From Denitrobaculum sp965232285 (lineage in GTDB: Bacteria; Pseudomonadota; Alphaproteobacteria; Kiloniellales; Kiloniellaceae), in assembly GCA_965232285.1 (NCBI GenBank), contig CBDDPL010000004.1, forward strand, positions 4,836,001 through 4,900,000: 64,000 bases of DNA, given 5' to 3'. A program made the position numbers and the translations under genes. Positions 16,567 through 24,117 of this stretch are shown one piece after another. The notes beneath the pieces were generated by a model. The model was not told where the DNA came from. It searched no databases and was given only the letters and a program-made list of their open reading frames with translations. Numbering within the stretch: the stretch's first letter is position 1; the number at the start of each line of letters is the position of its first letter.

Positions 16567-16875
16567 ATGATTACCTGCTACGTCCACTATAAGATCGACC
16601 CCTACAAGCAGGCGGAGTTCGAACACTACGGACGGATGTGGATCCCGCTGGTCGAGCGCTTCGGCGGCACGCACCACGGCTACTTTCTGCCCCACGAAGG
16701 CGCCAACAACATCGCGCTCGCCCTCTTCAGCTTTCCCAGCCTGGCCGACTATGAAGTCTATCGGGCACGCATTCTGGAGGACGCCGACTGCCAGGCGGCT
16801 TTCAGTTACGCCGAGGAAACCCGCTGTATCCTGAGTTATGAGCGCAGCTTCATGCGGCCCGTTTTAGAAGGGTAA
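16567..16875 (+). CDS. NIPSNAP family protein
   Basis: This 102-residue ferredoxin-like alpha/beta-barrel protein begins 'MITCYVHYKIDPYKQAEFEHYGRMW' and ends 'SYERSFMRPV', typical of bacterial NIPSNAP proteins. These are small dimeric proteins found beside catabolic enzymes, with unproven function. It follows the racemase-like gene closely and converges on the broken AAA gene; the two stop codons lie 7 bases apart. Confidence 0.8.
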   Translation: MITCYVHYKIDPYKQAEFEHYGRMWIPLVERFGGTHHGYFLPHEGANNIALALFSFPSLADYEVYRARILEDADCQAAFSYAEETRCILSYERSFMRPVLEG

Positions 16876-16881
16876 TCGCCT

Positions 16882-17368
16882 CTACTCCGGGCCGTGGCGG
16901 ATGACCTGGAAGCCTTCCTCCGGCGCCGGCGGCTGGAAGTAGCCGGTGATCAGATCGAAGTCGTCTTCGCTGGGTGCGAAGTCGTGCCCGCCTTTCCGGT
17001 TGCGGTGCTGCAGCCGAGCCTTGCAGACGGCGTCCGGCAGATCGAGGTAGTGTAGCCGGTGGTCCGCGCCCGCGGCGACGAAGAGACTGCGGAGCCAGTC
17101 CCGCTGCCGTCGCGTATTGGCGGGAAAATCCAGCACGACCGACTGGCCAGCGCGCAGCAGGGCTTCCACGTGTGGTCCCATGGCCTGCTTCAGGCGTCCC
17201 GAACAGCGCAGGTAGTCTTCCAGGGTCTGGATCTCTTCGGGATAGAGCCGGGACAGCCAGAAATCCTCGCTGATCAGGAGTCTCGGAGGCCAGGCGCCGG
17301 GCCAGGGTGGATTTGCCGGCGGCGATCTTGCCGCAGAGCAGGTGCAGGGTCGCCGTATCATCCCGCAT
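16882..17368 (-). pseudogene. AAA/kinase-like ATP-binding protein with a frameshift
   Basis: The first frame starts at ATG 17368 and encodes 'LLCGKIAAGKSTLARRLASE', a Walker A P-loop (G-x4-GKS). At about 17278-17287 the reading frame shifts. The remaining protein 'LLISEDFWLSRLYPEEIQTLEDYL...' continues in another frame to the stop at 16882. Read together, the two frames give the roughly 160-residue P-loop kinase-like family that typically continues 'LLISED-WLSRLYP'. The change is one extra base or two missing bases. It is either a real mutation or a sequencing error. The start overlaps the ArsR stop (TAATG), so it was in the ArsR operon. Confidence 0.75.
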
Positions 17369-17697
17369 TAGGAGGGACCGCAGCCAAGCCCGCAGCAGGC
17401 AAGTATGTCCGGATGATTGTCACAGCAGTCGTTGAGCAGGAAAGAGATGAGGTTCCCGAGCTTTCCGATCTCGGCGCGGTAGATGATGCTGCGCGAGCGG
17501 CGTTCCGACGAGACCACGCCCGCGCGCTCGAGCGCCGAAAGATGGAAGGAGATCCGCGACGAGCTCGCCTCGACTTCTTTCCCGATCTCACCCGCTGAGG
17601 CACCCGCTTCGCCCGCCTGAACCAAGTACCTGACCACCCGCAGACGCGTCTCCTGGGATAGCGCTGCGAGCATGTCCAAAGCCTGCTTTTCTCTCAT
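17368..17697 (-). CDS. ArsR family metalloregulator with Cys-rich C-terminus
   Basis: This 109-residue winged-helix repressor has 'ASAGEIGKEVEASSSRISFHLSALERAGVV' at about residues 33-62 as its DNA-binding unit. The C-terminus 'NDCCDNHPDILACCGLGCG' supplies five Cys, a likely As(III)- or soft-metal-binding site. Cys in the C-terminal region is known for some arsenic-sensing ArsR proteins. The start codon lies inside a 34-bp palindrome shared with the divergent GST gene, so the message is nearly leaderless. Met9 at 17673 is an alternative start. Confidence 0.87.
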   Translation of the reverse strand: MREKQALDMLAALSQETRLRVVRYLVQAGEAGASAGEIGKEVEASSSRISFHLSALERAGVVSSERRSRSIIYRAEIGKLGNLISFLLNDCCDNHPDILACCGLGCGPS

Positions 17698-17728
17698 ATC
17701 TCAATATTTCTTGAAATATAGAGATATG
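17695..17728. promoter_or_regulatory. 34-bp palindromic operator between arsR-like and GST genes
   Basis: The palindrome pairs at 15 of 17 positions per arm: arms CATATCT-C-A-ATATTTC and GAAATAT-A-G-AGATATG around TT. ATA-rich inverted repeats of this kind are classical ArsR/SmtB operators. It covers the ArsR start codon and a possible -35 (TTGAAA, 17711-17716) of the GST gene. Confidence 0.75.
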
Positions 17729-17775
17729 AGGCATAGGTTCTGAGCCATAGGCTGGAAGCAGAAGGACCCTCCCCC

Positions 17776-18477
17776 ATGAAAATCGTCAGTTTCAAAATCT
17801 GTCCCTTCGTTCAACGGGTCACGGCTTTGCTGGAAGCAAAGAGCATCGACTACGAGGTCGAGTTTATCAGCTTGAAGGACAAACCGCAGTGGTTCCTGGA
17901 GATCTCGCCGAACGGCCAGGTGCCGGTCTTGATTACCGACCGTGGCCAGGCGCTGTTCGAATCCGACGCCATCGTCGAATACCTGGAAGAAGCCTATCCG
18001 GCCCTTCAGCCGGACATCTCGCTGGAAGAAAAGGCAGCCAACCGGGCCTGGAGCTATCTGGCCGCAAAGAACTACCTGGTCCAGTGCAGCGCGCAGCGCA
18101 GCCCCGACCGGGAAGTCCTGAAGGACCGCAGCGAAAAACTCGGCAAGGCCTTCGATCGAATGGAGAAGCAGCTCGGCGATACACCCTTCTTCGGCGGCGA
18201 TAATCTGGGCATGGTCGATATTGCCTGGCTGACTCTGCTGCATCGCGCCGAGATCATTGAGCGGCGGTCGGGTTTCGACTTTCTCGGCGACCGCCCCAAG
18301 CTTAAGAACTGGCAGAAGCAACTTATGGCGACCGGACTCGTCGAGCGCTCGGTCGCGCCGGATTTCGAAGAGGCCTTCGCGGCCTTTTACCTCTCGGACC
18401 AGACCTTCCTTGGGCGCGGTGGCAAGGTCGAGGACGGCCGTTTCAGCGCAGCTTGCGCGACCGACGCCTGCTGCTGA
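17776..18477 (+). CDS. Omega-class-like glutathione S-transferase
   Basis: This 233-residue GST has an N-terminal thioredoxin-fold domain bearing 'CPFVQRV' (Cys9), then 'KDKPQWFLEISPNGQVPVL' and 'FESDAIVEYLEEAYP'. These match omega-class GSTs, whose active-site Cys supports thiol transfer, dehydroascorbate reduction and monomethylarsonate(V) reduction. The C-terminus ends in a Cys cluster, CATDACC, outside the normal fold. It is divergent from the Cys-rich ArsR gene across a shared operator. This points to induction by arsenic or another thiol-reactive metal(loid), and to a detoxification role (inference). Confidence 0.8.
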   Translation: MKIVSFKICPFVQRVTALLEAKSIDYEVEFISLKDKPQWFLEISPNGQVPVLITDRGQALFESDAIVEYLEEAYPALQPDISLEEKAANRAWSYLAAKNYLVQCSAQRSPDREVLKDRSEKLGKAFDRMEKQLGDTPFFGGDNLGMVDIAWLTLLHRAEIIERRSGFDFLGDRPKLKNWQKQLMATGLVERSVAPDFEEAFAAFYLSDQTFLGRGGKVEDGRFSAACATDACC

Positions 18478-18485
18478 ACGGCAGA

Positions 18486-19121
18486 CTACGCCCGCTTCAT
18501 CTCCGCGTCCTTGTTGCGGTCGCTGGCGATGAGGTCGCGGATCAGGGGACGTTCCAGCAGGCGTTCCCGATAGGCTTCCAGCTTGGGGTAGGCGCTTGTA
18601 TCCAGCCCCGCCCGCGGCGCCAGGACGAAGAACCAGGCGAGGTAGGCGTCGGCCGCGGAGATGCGGTCACCCAACAGGAAAGGACGCGCCGCGAGATGGC
18701 GCTCGAGCAGTTCGAATCTCTGCGGCGCCAGTCCGCGGATGCGCTCCTTCACCTCCTCCGTAGCCTCGTCGTAGAAGACGACCCGGAAAAGCTGCTTGTG
18801 GAGTTCCGTGGCGCAGAAGGCGATCCAGCGGAGTAACTGGAAGTAGTCAGGGTCGCTCGGATCCCGGCGAAAGGCCGCATCGGGCGAGTGGGACTGGATC
18901 CAGGTCAGCACGGTCGAGGTTTCAGTGATGATCTCACCGCTTTCGAGCCGCAGCACGGAGACCTGCCCGAGGGCGTTGAGGTCATAGAGCGACCCGCCAC
19001 CCTCCAGCTCCTTGGTCCGCAGGTTCAGGTAAGTGATCTCGAGCGGAACCCCGCCTTCGGCGGCCGCGAAGCGCGCGGCCAGGGAACAGGTCAGGGGGGC
19101 GTGCATGAGGCGCGGCGGCAT
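18486..19121 (-). CDS. Glutathione S-transferase family protein
   Basis: This 211-residue two-domain GST has an N-terminal thioredoxin-like domain, 'PLTCSLAARFAAAEGGVPLEI', with a conserved 'GQVSVLRLESGEIITETSTVLTWI' (cis-Pro region and the GSH-binding E-T/S pair). Its alpha-helical C-terminal domain carries 'FLLGDRISAADAYLAWFF', the N-capping box. It resembles beta-class bacterial GSTs. It converges on the omega-like GST gene, with stop codons 9 bases apart; the proximity may be incidental. Confidence 0.85.
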   Translation of the reverse strand: MPPRLMHAPLTCSLAARFAAAEGGVPLEITYLNLRTKELEGGGSLYDLNALGQVSVLRLESGEIITETSTVLTWIQSHSPDAAFRRDPSDPDYFQLLRWIAFCATELHKQLFRVVFYDEATEEVKERIRGLAPQRFELLERHLAARPFLLGDRISAADAYLAWFFVLAPRAGLDTSAYPKLEAYRERLLERPLIRDLIASDRNKDAEMKRA

Positions 19122-19279
19122 AGCAGAAATCCGGGGATTGTGTTGGAAAGTCTGGAAAGGAAGCAGCCCACAGCATCGGACAAGGCGAGATTAGAATCAA
19201 CGGAATCAAGCAATTATGAGCAGACTGAAAAATCACTTGATCGCGATCTCAGGAAGGTTTTTGATCAGCACAACTAAGT

Positions 19280-19452
<173 letters not shown>

Positions 19453-19532
19453 TGACGGCCGTTTCGTGCTGCCCTTCAGGCAGCCTGCGCCGTCAGGTCT
19501 GTGCGCCCCAAACCGTTGTTTTTATGGGGTGC
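19453..19532 (+). promoter_or_regulatory. ribH: Riboswitch expression platform hairpins
   Basis: Two hairpins follow the aptamer. The first pairs TGACGGC (19453-19459) with GCCGTCA (19489-19495), with an inner CTGCC/GGCAG stem. The second pairs GCGCCCCA (19503-19510) with TGGGGTGC (19525-19532), which includes the G-rich sequence before ATG 19536. No T-run follows, so control of translation start is more likely than termination. Confidence 0.6.
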
Positions 19533-19535
19533 GAG

Positions 19536-20054
19536 ATGAGTCAGGTTCTTACCGTTTCCAAAGACAGCAGCAATAGCGCCAAGCCGGCCGCGGGTGGTCC
19601 GCGCGCACGTATCGCCTTCATCAAGGCCGCCTGGCACAGCGATATCGTCGACCAGAGCCTCGCCGGCTTCCGACAGGAACTCGAAGCGCTCGGCCAACCG
19701 ACCGACGCGGTGGATGTCTTCCAGGTGCCCGGCGCCTACGAAATCCCGCTGCAGGCCCAGGGCCTCGCCAACAGCGGCGACTATGCCATCATCGTGGCCG
19801 CGGCCTTCGTGGTCGACGGCGGCATCTATCGTCATGAGTTCGTCGCCGACGCGGTGGTCTCGGGCATGATGCAGGTGCAGCTTGATACCGGTGTGCCGAT
19901 CCTCTCGGTGGTGCTCACCCCCAAGACCTTCCAGGAATCGCCCGAGCAGATTGCCTTCTTCACCGACCACTTCGTCACCAAGGGCGCCGAAGCCGCCCGC
20001 GCCTGCGTCGCGACCCTGGAAAACCAGCGCGCGCTCATTGCGCTGGCGTCGTAA
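19536..20054 (+). CDS. ribH: 6,7-dimethyl-8-ribityllumazine synthase, type II
   Basis: This 172-residue enzyme joins 5-amino-6-ribitylamino-uracil and dihydroxybutanone phosphate in riboflavin synthesis. Key segments are 'RIAFIKAAWHSDIVDQ', 'FQVPGAYEIPLQAQ', 'AAAFVVDGGIYRHEFVADAVVSGMMQVQL' (His of YRHEF is the general acid/base) and 'SVVLTPKTFQES'. They closely match Brucella RibH2-type enzymes, not the common RibH1. ATG 19536 is preferred; ATG 19524 in frame is possible. An FMN riboswitch controls it. Type II paralogues are often the separately regulated copy. Confidence 0.93.
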   Translation: MSQVLTVSKDSSNSAKPAAGGPRARIAFIKAAWHSDIVDQSLAGFRQELEALGQPTDAVDVFQVPGAYEIPLQAQGLANSGDYAIIVAAAFVVDGGIYRHEFVADAVVSGMMQVQLDTGVPILSVVLTPKTFQESPEQIAFFTDHFVTKGAEAARACVATLENQRALIALAS

Positions 20055-20078
20055 CGATTTTCAGCAGGTTTTGATGAT

Positions 20079-20100
20079 CCGGGCCATTCCTATGGCTCGG
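20079..20100 (+). terminator. Hairpin after ribH
   Basis: A 9-bp stem (CCGGGCCAT with ATGGCTCGG, one G-U) with a 4-base loop lies 25 bases after the ribH stop and just before the convergent toxin gene ends. There is no T-run; termination is plausible but unproven. Confidence 0.4.
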
Positions 20101-20111
20101 TGACTCGAGGA

Positions 20112-20405
20112 TTATCCATCTGTTTCGGGTGGATACTGCTGGCGTTCATGGACGATCGTCAAAATGTCGATATCGGTTTCAGAAGCAATCCGGTACACGA
20201 CGACGTAGGCCAATCCCGGGATCGAAAACTCGCGCGTCCCGGCAACTGTTCCTTCCCGACCGAGAAGCGGAAAGTTTTCAAATATTTGGACAACCTGCCT
20301 GATGCGAGAAACGACGCGCCCGGCAGCCGCTTCGTCGAAGCCAGCGATGTATGCACGGATATTTTTTAAGTCTGAACGCGCTTCAGGCGTAAAGTTAACG
20401 TTCAA
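20112..20405 (-). CDS. ParE/RelE-family toxin
   Basis: This 97-residue protein has the ParE/RelE layout: 'FTPEARSDLKNIRAYIAGF', then 'FPLLGREGTVAGTREFSIPGLAYVVVYRI', then 'ILTIVHERQQYP'. ParE-type toxins poison DNA gyrase and RelE-type ones cut mRNA; this sequence is nearer ParE by its 'Y-VVYRI' strand and lack of obvious RelE catalytic residues. The only upstream start is TTG at 20405, which overlaps the antitoxin gene by 11 bases. That layout allows translational coupling. Confidence 0.75.
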   Translation of the reverse strand: MNVNFTPEARSDLKNIRAYIAGFDEAAAGRVVSRIRQVVQIFENFPLLGREGTVAGTREFSIPGLAYVVVYRIASETDIDILTIVHERQQYPPETDG

Positions 20406-20580
20406 GCCCGAGTTCTTCCCAGACCTTGTGTGCCGTTACCATCTTTGACCGGTCTTCCGATTGCGCAAGCGCCCGCTTTATCTTGCCTTCTTTCCAGGCT
20501 TGATACTCAGGGTTCTTGCCCGCATCTGCCGACGGGCGGAGATGCTCGTCCAAACTTTGCTTTTCGGTCGCGTCATTCAT
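20395..20580 (-). CDS. Antitoxin of the ParE-type pair
   Basis: This short protein of 61 residues (65 if the ATG at 20592 is used) sits directly upstream of, and overlaps, the toxin gene. Its C-terminal half, 'EYQAWKEGKIKRALAQSEDRSKMVTAHKVWEELGLER', resembles ParD-like or stability-determinant antitoxins that pair with ParE toxins. A clear ribbon-helix-helix is not obvious by eye. The call rests on size, gene order and this C-terminal pattern. Confidence 0.65.
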   Translation of the reverse strand: MNDATEKQSLDEHLRPSADAGKNPEYQAWKEGKIKRALAQSEDRSKMVTAHKVWEELGLER

Positions 20581-20772
20581 GTCACACAGCATAGCAGATA
20601 AAATCTCACAACAACACTAACGTGCGGTGCCCAACCTGGAACATCAAGGGTCTCCTCTCAGGCACAGCCGGCGCCCTGACTTGTTTTTTTAAGATGATAC
20701 CGAACCAAAATTCCTGACGAATTATCGTAGAATACCCTTTCGCCTCCCCGCCCCTTACCTGTTCAACTCACC

Positions 20773-20818
20773 TTGACTCTCAAACGCTACATTCATAAAT
20801 AGAATGAACGTTCATTCT
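20773..20818 (+). promoter_or_regulatory. Promoter with 18-bp perfect palindrome
   Basis: TTGACT (20773-20778) and a -10-like TAAATA (20796-20801) are followed at once by AGAATGAACGTTCATTCT (20801-20818), a perfect palindrome. GAATGAACGTTCATTC-type sites are typical of TetR-family regulators. The downstream TetR gene probably represses itself and the hydroxylase gene here. Confidence 0.65.
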
Positions 20819-20872
20819 TTTAATCATATTACTCGACTGATGTAGAACATCGAGCAGAGAAAGGCAGAAACC

Positions 20873-21475
20873 TTGGCGCGGAAATTCGATCCGGAGCTTT
20901 CGGAAGCAAGGCGCAGACAGATTCTGGACGCCACCGCCCGCTGCGTCGTGCGCAGGGGCTTTCACCAGACCTCCATGCAGGACATCTGCGCCGAGGCCGG
21001 GATGAGCCCGGGGGCGCTCTACCGCTATTTCGAGGGCAAGGAGGCGATCATCCTGGCCATCGCGGAGCAGGAGCGCCGGGACAATGAAGAGATCATCGGG
21101 GAACTGAGGCAGACCCGGGATCTGGTCGGAAGCCTGCGGGTCATCCTCTTCGAGATCCTGAAGTTTTTTGCCGACGAGAGCTACGGGCGGCTGGCGGTCG
21201 AACTGCAGGCCGAGGCGGCGCGCAACGAGGCGGTCCGGGTGGCCCTGTCGCGCAACGAACAGGAACTGAAGGAGGCCCTGACCAGCGCACTGACCAAAGC
21301 GCAGGCCGATAGCCAGATCACCTCGGATCTGCCTCCCGCGGCCCTCGGCCAGGTCATTCTCGCCATGATCGACGGGCTCTGCGCCCGCGCCATCCTCGAC
21401 CCGGATTACAAGCCGGTCGAGCTGGCCGCCGCCATAGACGCCTTTGTCGTCGGTCTTCTCCAACCCCGGATATAA
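20873..21475 (+). CDS. TetR family transcriptional regulator
   Basis: This 200-residue repressor has a helix-turn-helix at about residues 35-58 ('MQDICAEAGMSPGALYRYF') and a C-terminal domain of the TetR_C group. The start is TTG at 20873, with AAAGG about ten bases before it. It is followed four bases later by a sterol-desaturase-like gene, so it is likely an autoregulated lipid-modification operon. The palindrome 55 bases upstream is the likely operator. Confidence 0.87.
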   Translation: MARKFDPELSEARRRQILDATARCVVRRGFHQTSMQDICAEAGMSPGALYRYFEGKEAIILAIAEQERRDNEEIIGELRQTRDLVGSLRVILFEILKFFADESYGRLAVELQAEAARNEAVRVALSRNEQELKEALTSALTKAQADSQITSDLPPAALGQVILAMIDGLCARAILDPDYKPVELAAAIDAFVVGLLQPRI

Positions 21476-21479
21476 AATC

Positions 21480-22334
21480 ATGGACGATCTGGAACTGCGT
21501 TTCGAGGCCTATACGGACAGCCTCGAACTGCTCGGACTTTACGGCCTGGCGATGATCGCCCTGGCCGTGGTCGAGATCCTCTGGGATCTGGCCTTCAAAC
21601 GGCGCCCCGGCTGGCAGGAAACCGCCGCTAACGTCGTGATCGCGGCGGTCAACAGCCTGCTGGAGCGCACGGCTTTCGGCGCAGCCTTCATCATCGCCCT
21701 GGCGATCGCCGAGAGCTTCGTGCCCTACCAACTGCCGGTCAATCTCTGGACCTGGATCGCTGCCGTCCTGCTGGCTGACTTCACTTACTACTGGATGCAC
21801 CGTTTCGAGCATGAGATCCGCGTTCTCTGGGCCTATCACAGCGTCCATCACTCCTCGCCGGAATTCAACCTGACCACCGCCTTTCGACTGGCCTGGGTCG
21901 AGGGGCTGATCGAGTGGATATTCTTCGTCCCCATGCTCCTGCTGGGCTTCGACCTGCTCCAGACCTTGATAGCGATCTTCATCGTGGTGGCCTACCAGAC
22001 CTGGATCCATACCCAGAAGATCGGCCGCCTGGGCTGGCTGGATAAGATCTTCAACACCCCCTCGGTGCACCGGGTGCACCACGGCGCCAATCCGGAATAC
22101 CTGGACAAGAACTACGGCGGCATCCTGATCCTCTGGGACCGGATGTTCGGAACCTATCAGGCGGAGACCGCGCCGGTGACCTTCGGCATCACTAAGCCGC
22201 TGGAGTCCTCGAACCCGCTCACCATCAACTTTCACGAATTCCTGGCGATCGCGCGGGATTGCTGGCGGGCACGGTCTCTCGGCGATGCCTGGCGTTACCT
22301 GACCGGACGACCAGGATGGGAGCCCAAGAGCTGA
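21480..22334 (+). CDS. Sterol desaturase / fatty acid hydroxylase superfamily protein
   Basis: This 284-residue membrane di-iron oxygenase-like protein has the His boxes 'HRFEHE', 'HSVHHSS' and 'HRVHHG', spaced as in the family (H-x3-H, H-x2-HH, H-x2-HH). About four hydrophobic helices precede and interrupt them. Members hydroxylate or desaturate sterols, hopanoids, carotenoids or fatty acids. It is co-transcribed with the TetR gene. A lipid target is likely, but which lipid cannot be told. Confidence 0.83.
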   Translation: MDDLELRFEAYTDSLELLGLYGLAMIALAVVEILWDLAFKRRPGWQETAANVVIAAVNSLLERTAFGAAFIIALAIAESFVPYQLPVNLWTWIAAVLLADFTYYWMHRFEHEIRVLWAYHSVHHSSPEFNLTTAFRLAWVEGLIEWIFFVPMLLLGFDLLQTLIAIFIVVAYQTWIHTQKIGRLGWLDKIFNTPSVHRVHHGANPEYLDKNYGGILILWDRMFGTYQAETAPVTFGITKPLESSNPLTINFHEFLAIARDCWRARSLGDAWRYLTGRPGWEPKS

Positions 22335-22338
22335 GACT

Positions 22339-23946
22339 TCACGCCAAGCTGCCGACGACGCTCTCCGAGACTTTAATGCAAGTCCCGGAACGTACAAGTT
22401 CCGTAGCCGCCGCCATGTCCCTGGCGAACCAGATATCGCCTTCCAGCCGTGCAGGCACCTGCTCCCGCACAGCAGCCAGGACCGCCGCGGTGGCAGGCGC
22501 AAGTGCGTGGTCTTGGGCCAGTTCCGCCACCTGGGACAGGGCCTGGGCGGCGACCAGGATCTCGCCGGCGACGATGGTGCGCAGGTTCTCGACCACCTGG
22601 CCGGCCTTGCGGGCGCACCACATGGAGTTGGAGACGTGGTCCTCGGCGTTGCCCTTGCCGGGAATGGAATCCACCGAGCCCGGCGCCGAGAGGGTCCGGT
22701 TCTCCATCACCAGGGCGGAAAGGGAGCACTGGACGGTGCCATAGCCGGTGTTGAGGCCGGGCGTGCCAGAGGCAAGGTTGCGCGCCAGGCCGTAGCTCAT
22801 GTTGGGGTCGATCAGGCGCGCGACGCGCCGCTCGCAGATCGAACCCAGATCGGTCATGGCGATCGCCAGCAGATCCATCACCTGGGCGACGTACTGGCCG
22901 TGGAAGTGCCCGCCGGAAACCGCCCGGCGCTGGCCGCCGTCCTGAACGATCAGAGGATTGTCGGTGGCGGAGTTGATCTCCCGCTCGATAACGCCCCGGA
23001 TGTATCCCAGGGCCTCGCGTGCCGGACCATGAACCTGCGGCGCGCAGCGCAGGGAATAGGAATCCTGCACCCGCGGGGCCGGGGCCGTTCCTTCGGCCCG
23101 CGCTTCCTCGGGAAAGACCGCCTGCCGGGCCGCTTCCGTCATGCGCTGCGAGCCAGCCGTCAAGGCAGCCACATTGCGGGCGACCAGCTTCTGGCCCGGA
23201 TGGGGCCGGGCCGCGTGCAGCGGTTCGATGAAGGCATTGCTTTCGCAACGCATGGCCTCCAGGGACAAAGCGAGTCCGATATCCGCGTGGCGGGCGATCT
23301 GCTCCGCTTCGGCCAGCGCCAGCGCCGCCACCGCCAGTGAGACGGTCGAGCCGTTGATCAGCGCCGAGGCATCCTTCGACTCCATATCGAGTTCAGGGGA
23401 GAGCCCTGCGTTCTCGAGGCCTTCGCGTGCCGGCATACGGCGACCCCGGTAGATCACTTCGGCCTCCTCGAAACCGCAGAGCGCGCCCGCCATGTGGGCC
23501 AGAGGTGCGAGATCGCCGGAGGCACCGACGGAGCCCTGCGCGGGGATGATCGGCGAGAGTCCCTTGTTGAGGAAGTCGACCAGTCGGTCCGCAACGGTAA
23601 GGGTCACACCCGAATGATCCGAGCAGAAGGCATTCAGTCGCAGGAACATCACGGCACGCGTCTGTTCGACGGTCAGCGGCTCCCCCACCCCGGTGGCATG
23701 AGCCAGGATCAGGTTGGTCTGGAAGCGCTTGATGTCTTCGACCGCGATGCGCCGGTCTTTGAAGGCGCCCACACCGGTGTTGAAGGAGTAGATCAGCGGA
23801 GCCTCGTCGGTCATCCAGGCATCGTCGATCAAGGCCCGCGTTTCGGCCAGACGAGCCCGGACGCCCTCTGACAGCTCCACCGCTTCACTGTCCCTGGCGA
23901 CCGCGATGACCTGCTCCAAAGTGACTGCGCTGCCGTCTAAAATCAT
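22339..23946 (-). CDS. HAL/PAL/TAL-family aromatic amino acid ammonia-lyase, likely histidine type
   Basis: This 535-residue enzyme uses an MIO cofactor formed from Ala142-Ser143-Gly144 (GSVGASGDLAPLAHMAGAL). Tyr53 in 'LIYSFNTGVG' and His83 in 'LAHATGVG' fall at the positions of the catalytic and selectivity residues of histidine ammonia-lyase. The late loop differs from typical HutH: it reads 'DSIPGKGNAEDHVSN' where HutH has 'DSIPTSA-QED'. No hut genes lie nearby. The product would be urocanate or another aryl acrylate. ATG 23946 follows AGGGGCAGG. Confidence 0.78.
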   Translation of the reverse strand: MILDGSAVTLEQVIAVARDSEAVELSEGVRARLAETRALIDDAWMTDEAPLIYSFNTGVGAFKDRRIAVEDIKRFQTNLILAHATGVGEPLTVEQTRAVMFLRLNAFCSDHSGVTLTVADRLVDFLNKGLSPIIPAQGSVGASGDLAPLAHMAGALCGFEEAEVIYRGRRMPAREGLENAGLSPELDMESKDASALINGSTVSLAVAALALAEAEQIARHADIGLALSLEAMRCESNAFIEPLHAARPHPGQKLVARNVAALTAGSQRMTEAARQAVFPEEARAEGTAPAPRVQDSYSLRCAPQVHGPAREALGYIRGVIEREINSATDNPLIVQDGGQRRAVSGGHFHGQYVAQVMDLLAIAMTDLGSICERRVARLIDPNMSYGLARNLASGTPGLNTGYGTVQCSLSALVMENRTLSAPGSVDSIPGKGNAEDHVSNSMWCARKAGQVVENLRTIVAGEILVAAQALSQVAELAQDHALAPATAAVLAAVREQVPARLEGDIWFARDMAAATELVRSGTCIKVSESVVGSLA

Positions 23947-24117
23947 GTTCCTGCCCCTATGTGTTTTGCCGGGCGGACGATAAGCCACTTTCTGCGATCC
24001 CTGCAACGAAGCTGCGCTTGCCGCACCTCATCCGCATCTAAGTAGAAGGCTTGCTTTCAGCTTCGACTTCCATCACGCTCAGATTGTAATAGGCTGATCT
24101 GGCCGGAGGATTTCAGG

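Noticed and set aside
20112..20580. Toxin-antitoxin pair as marker of a mobile element
   Set aside because: No integrase, transposase, direct repeats or tRNA are seen nearby, and base composition looks similar to the flanks.
22339..23946. Start of a histidine utilisation (hut) operon
   Set aside because: Only the ammonia-lyase is present. Neighbours are a hydroxylase and a serine hydrolase on the other strand; no hutU, hutI or hutG is visible.
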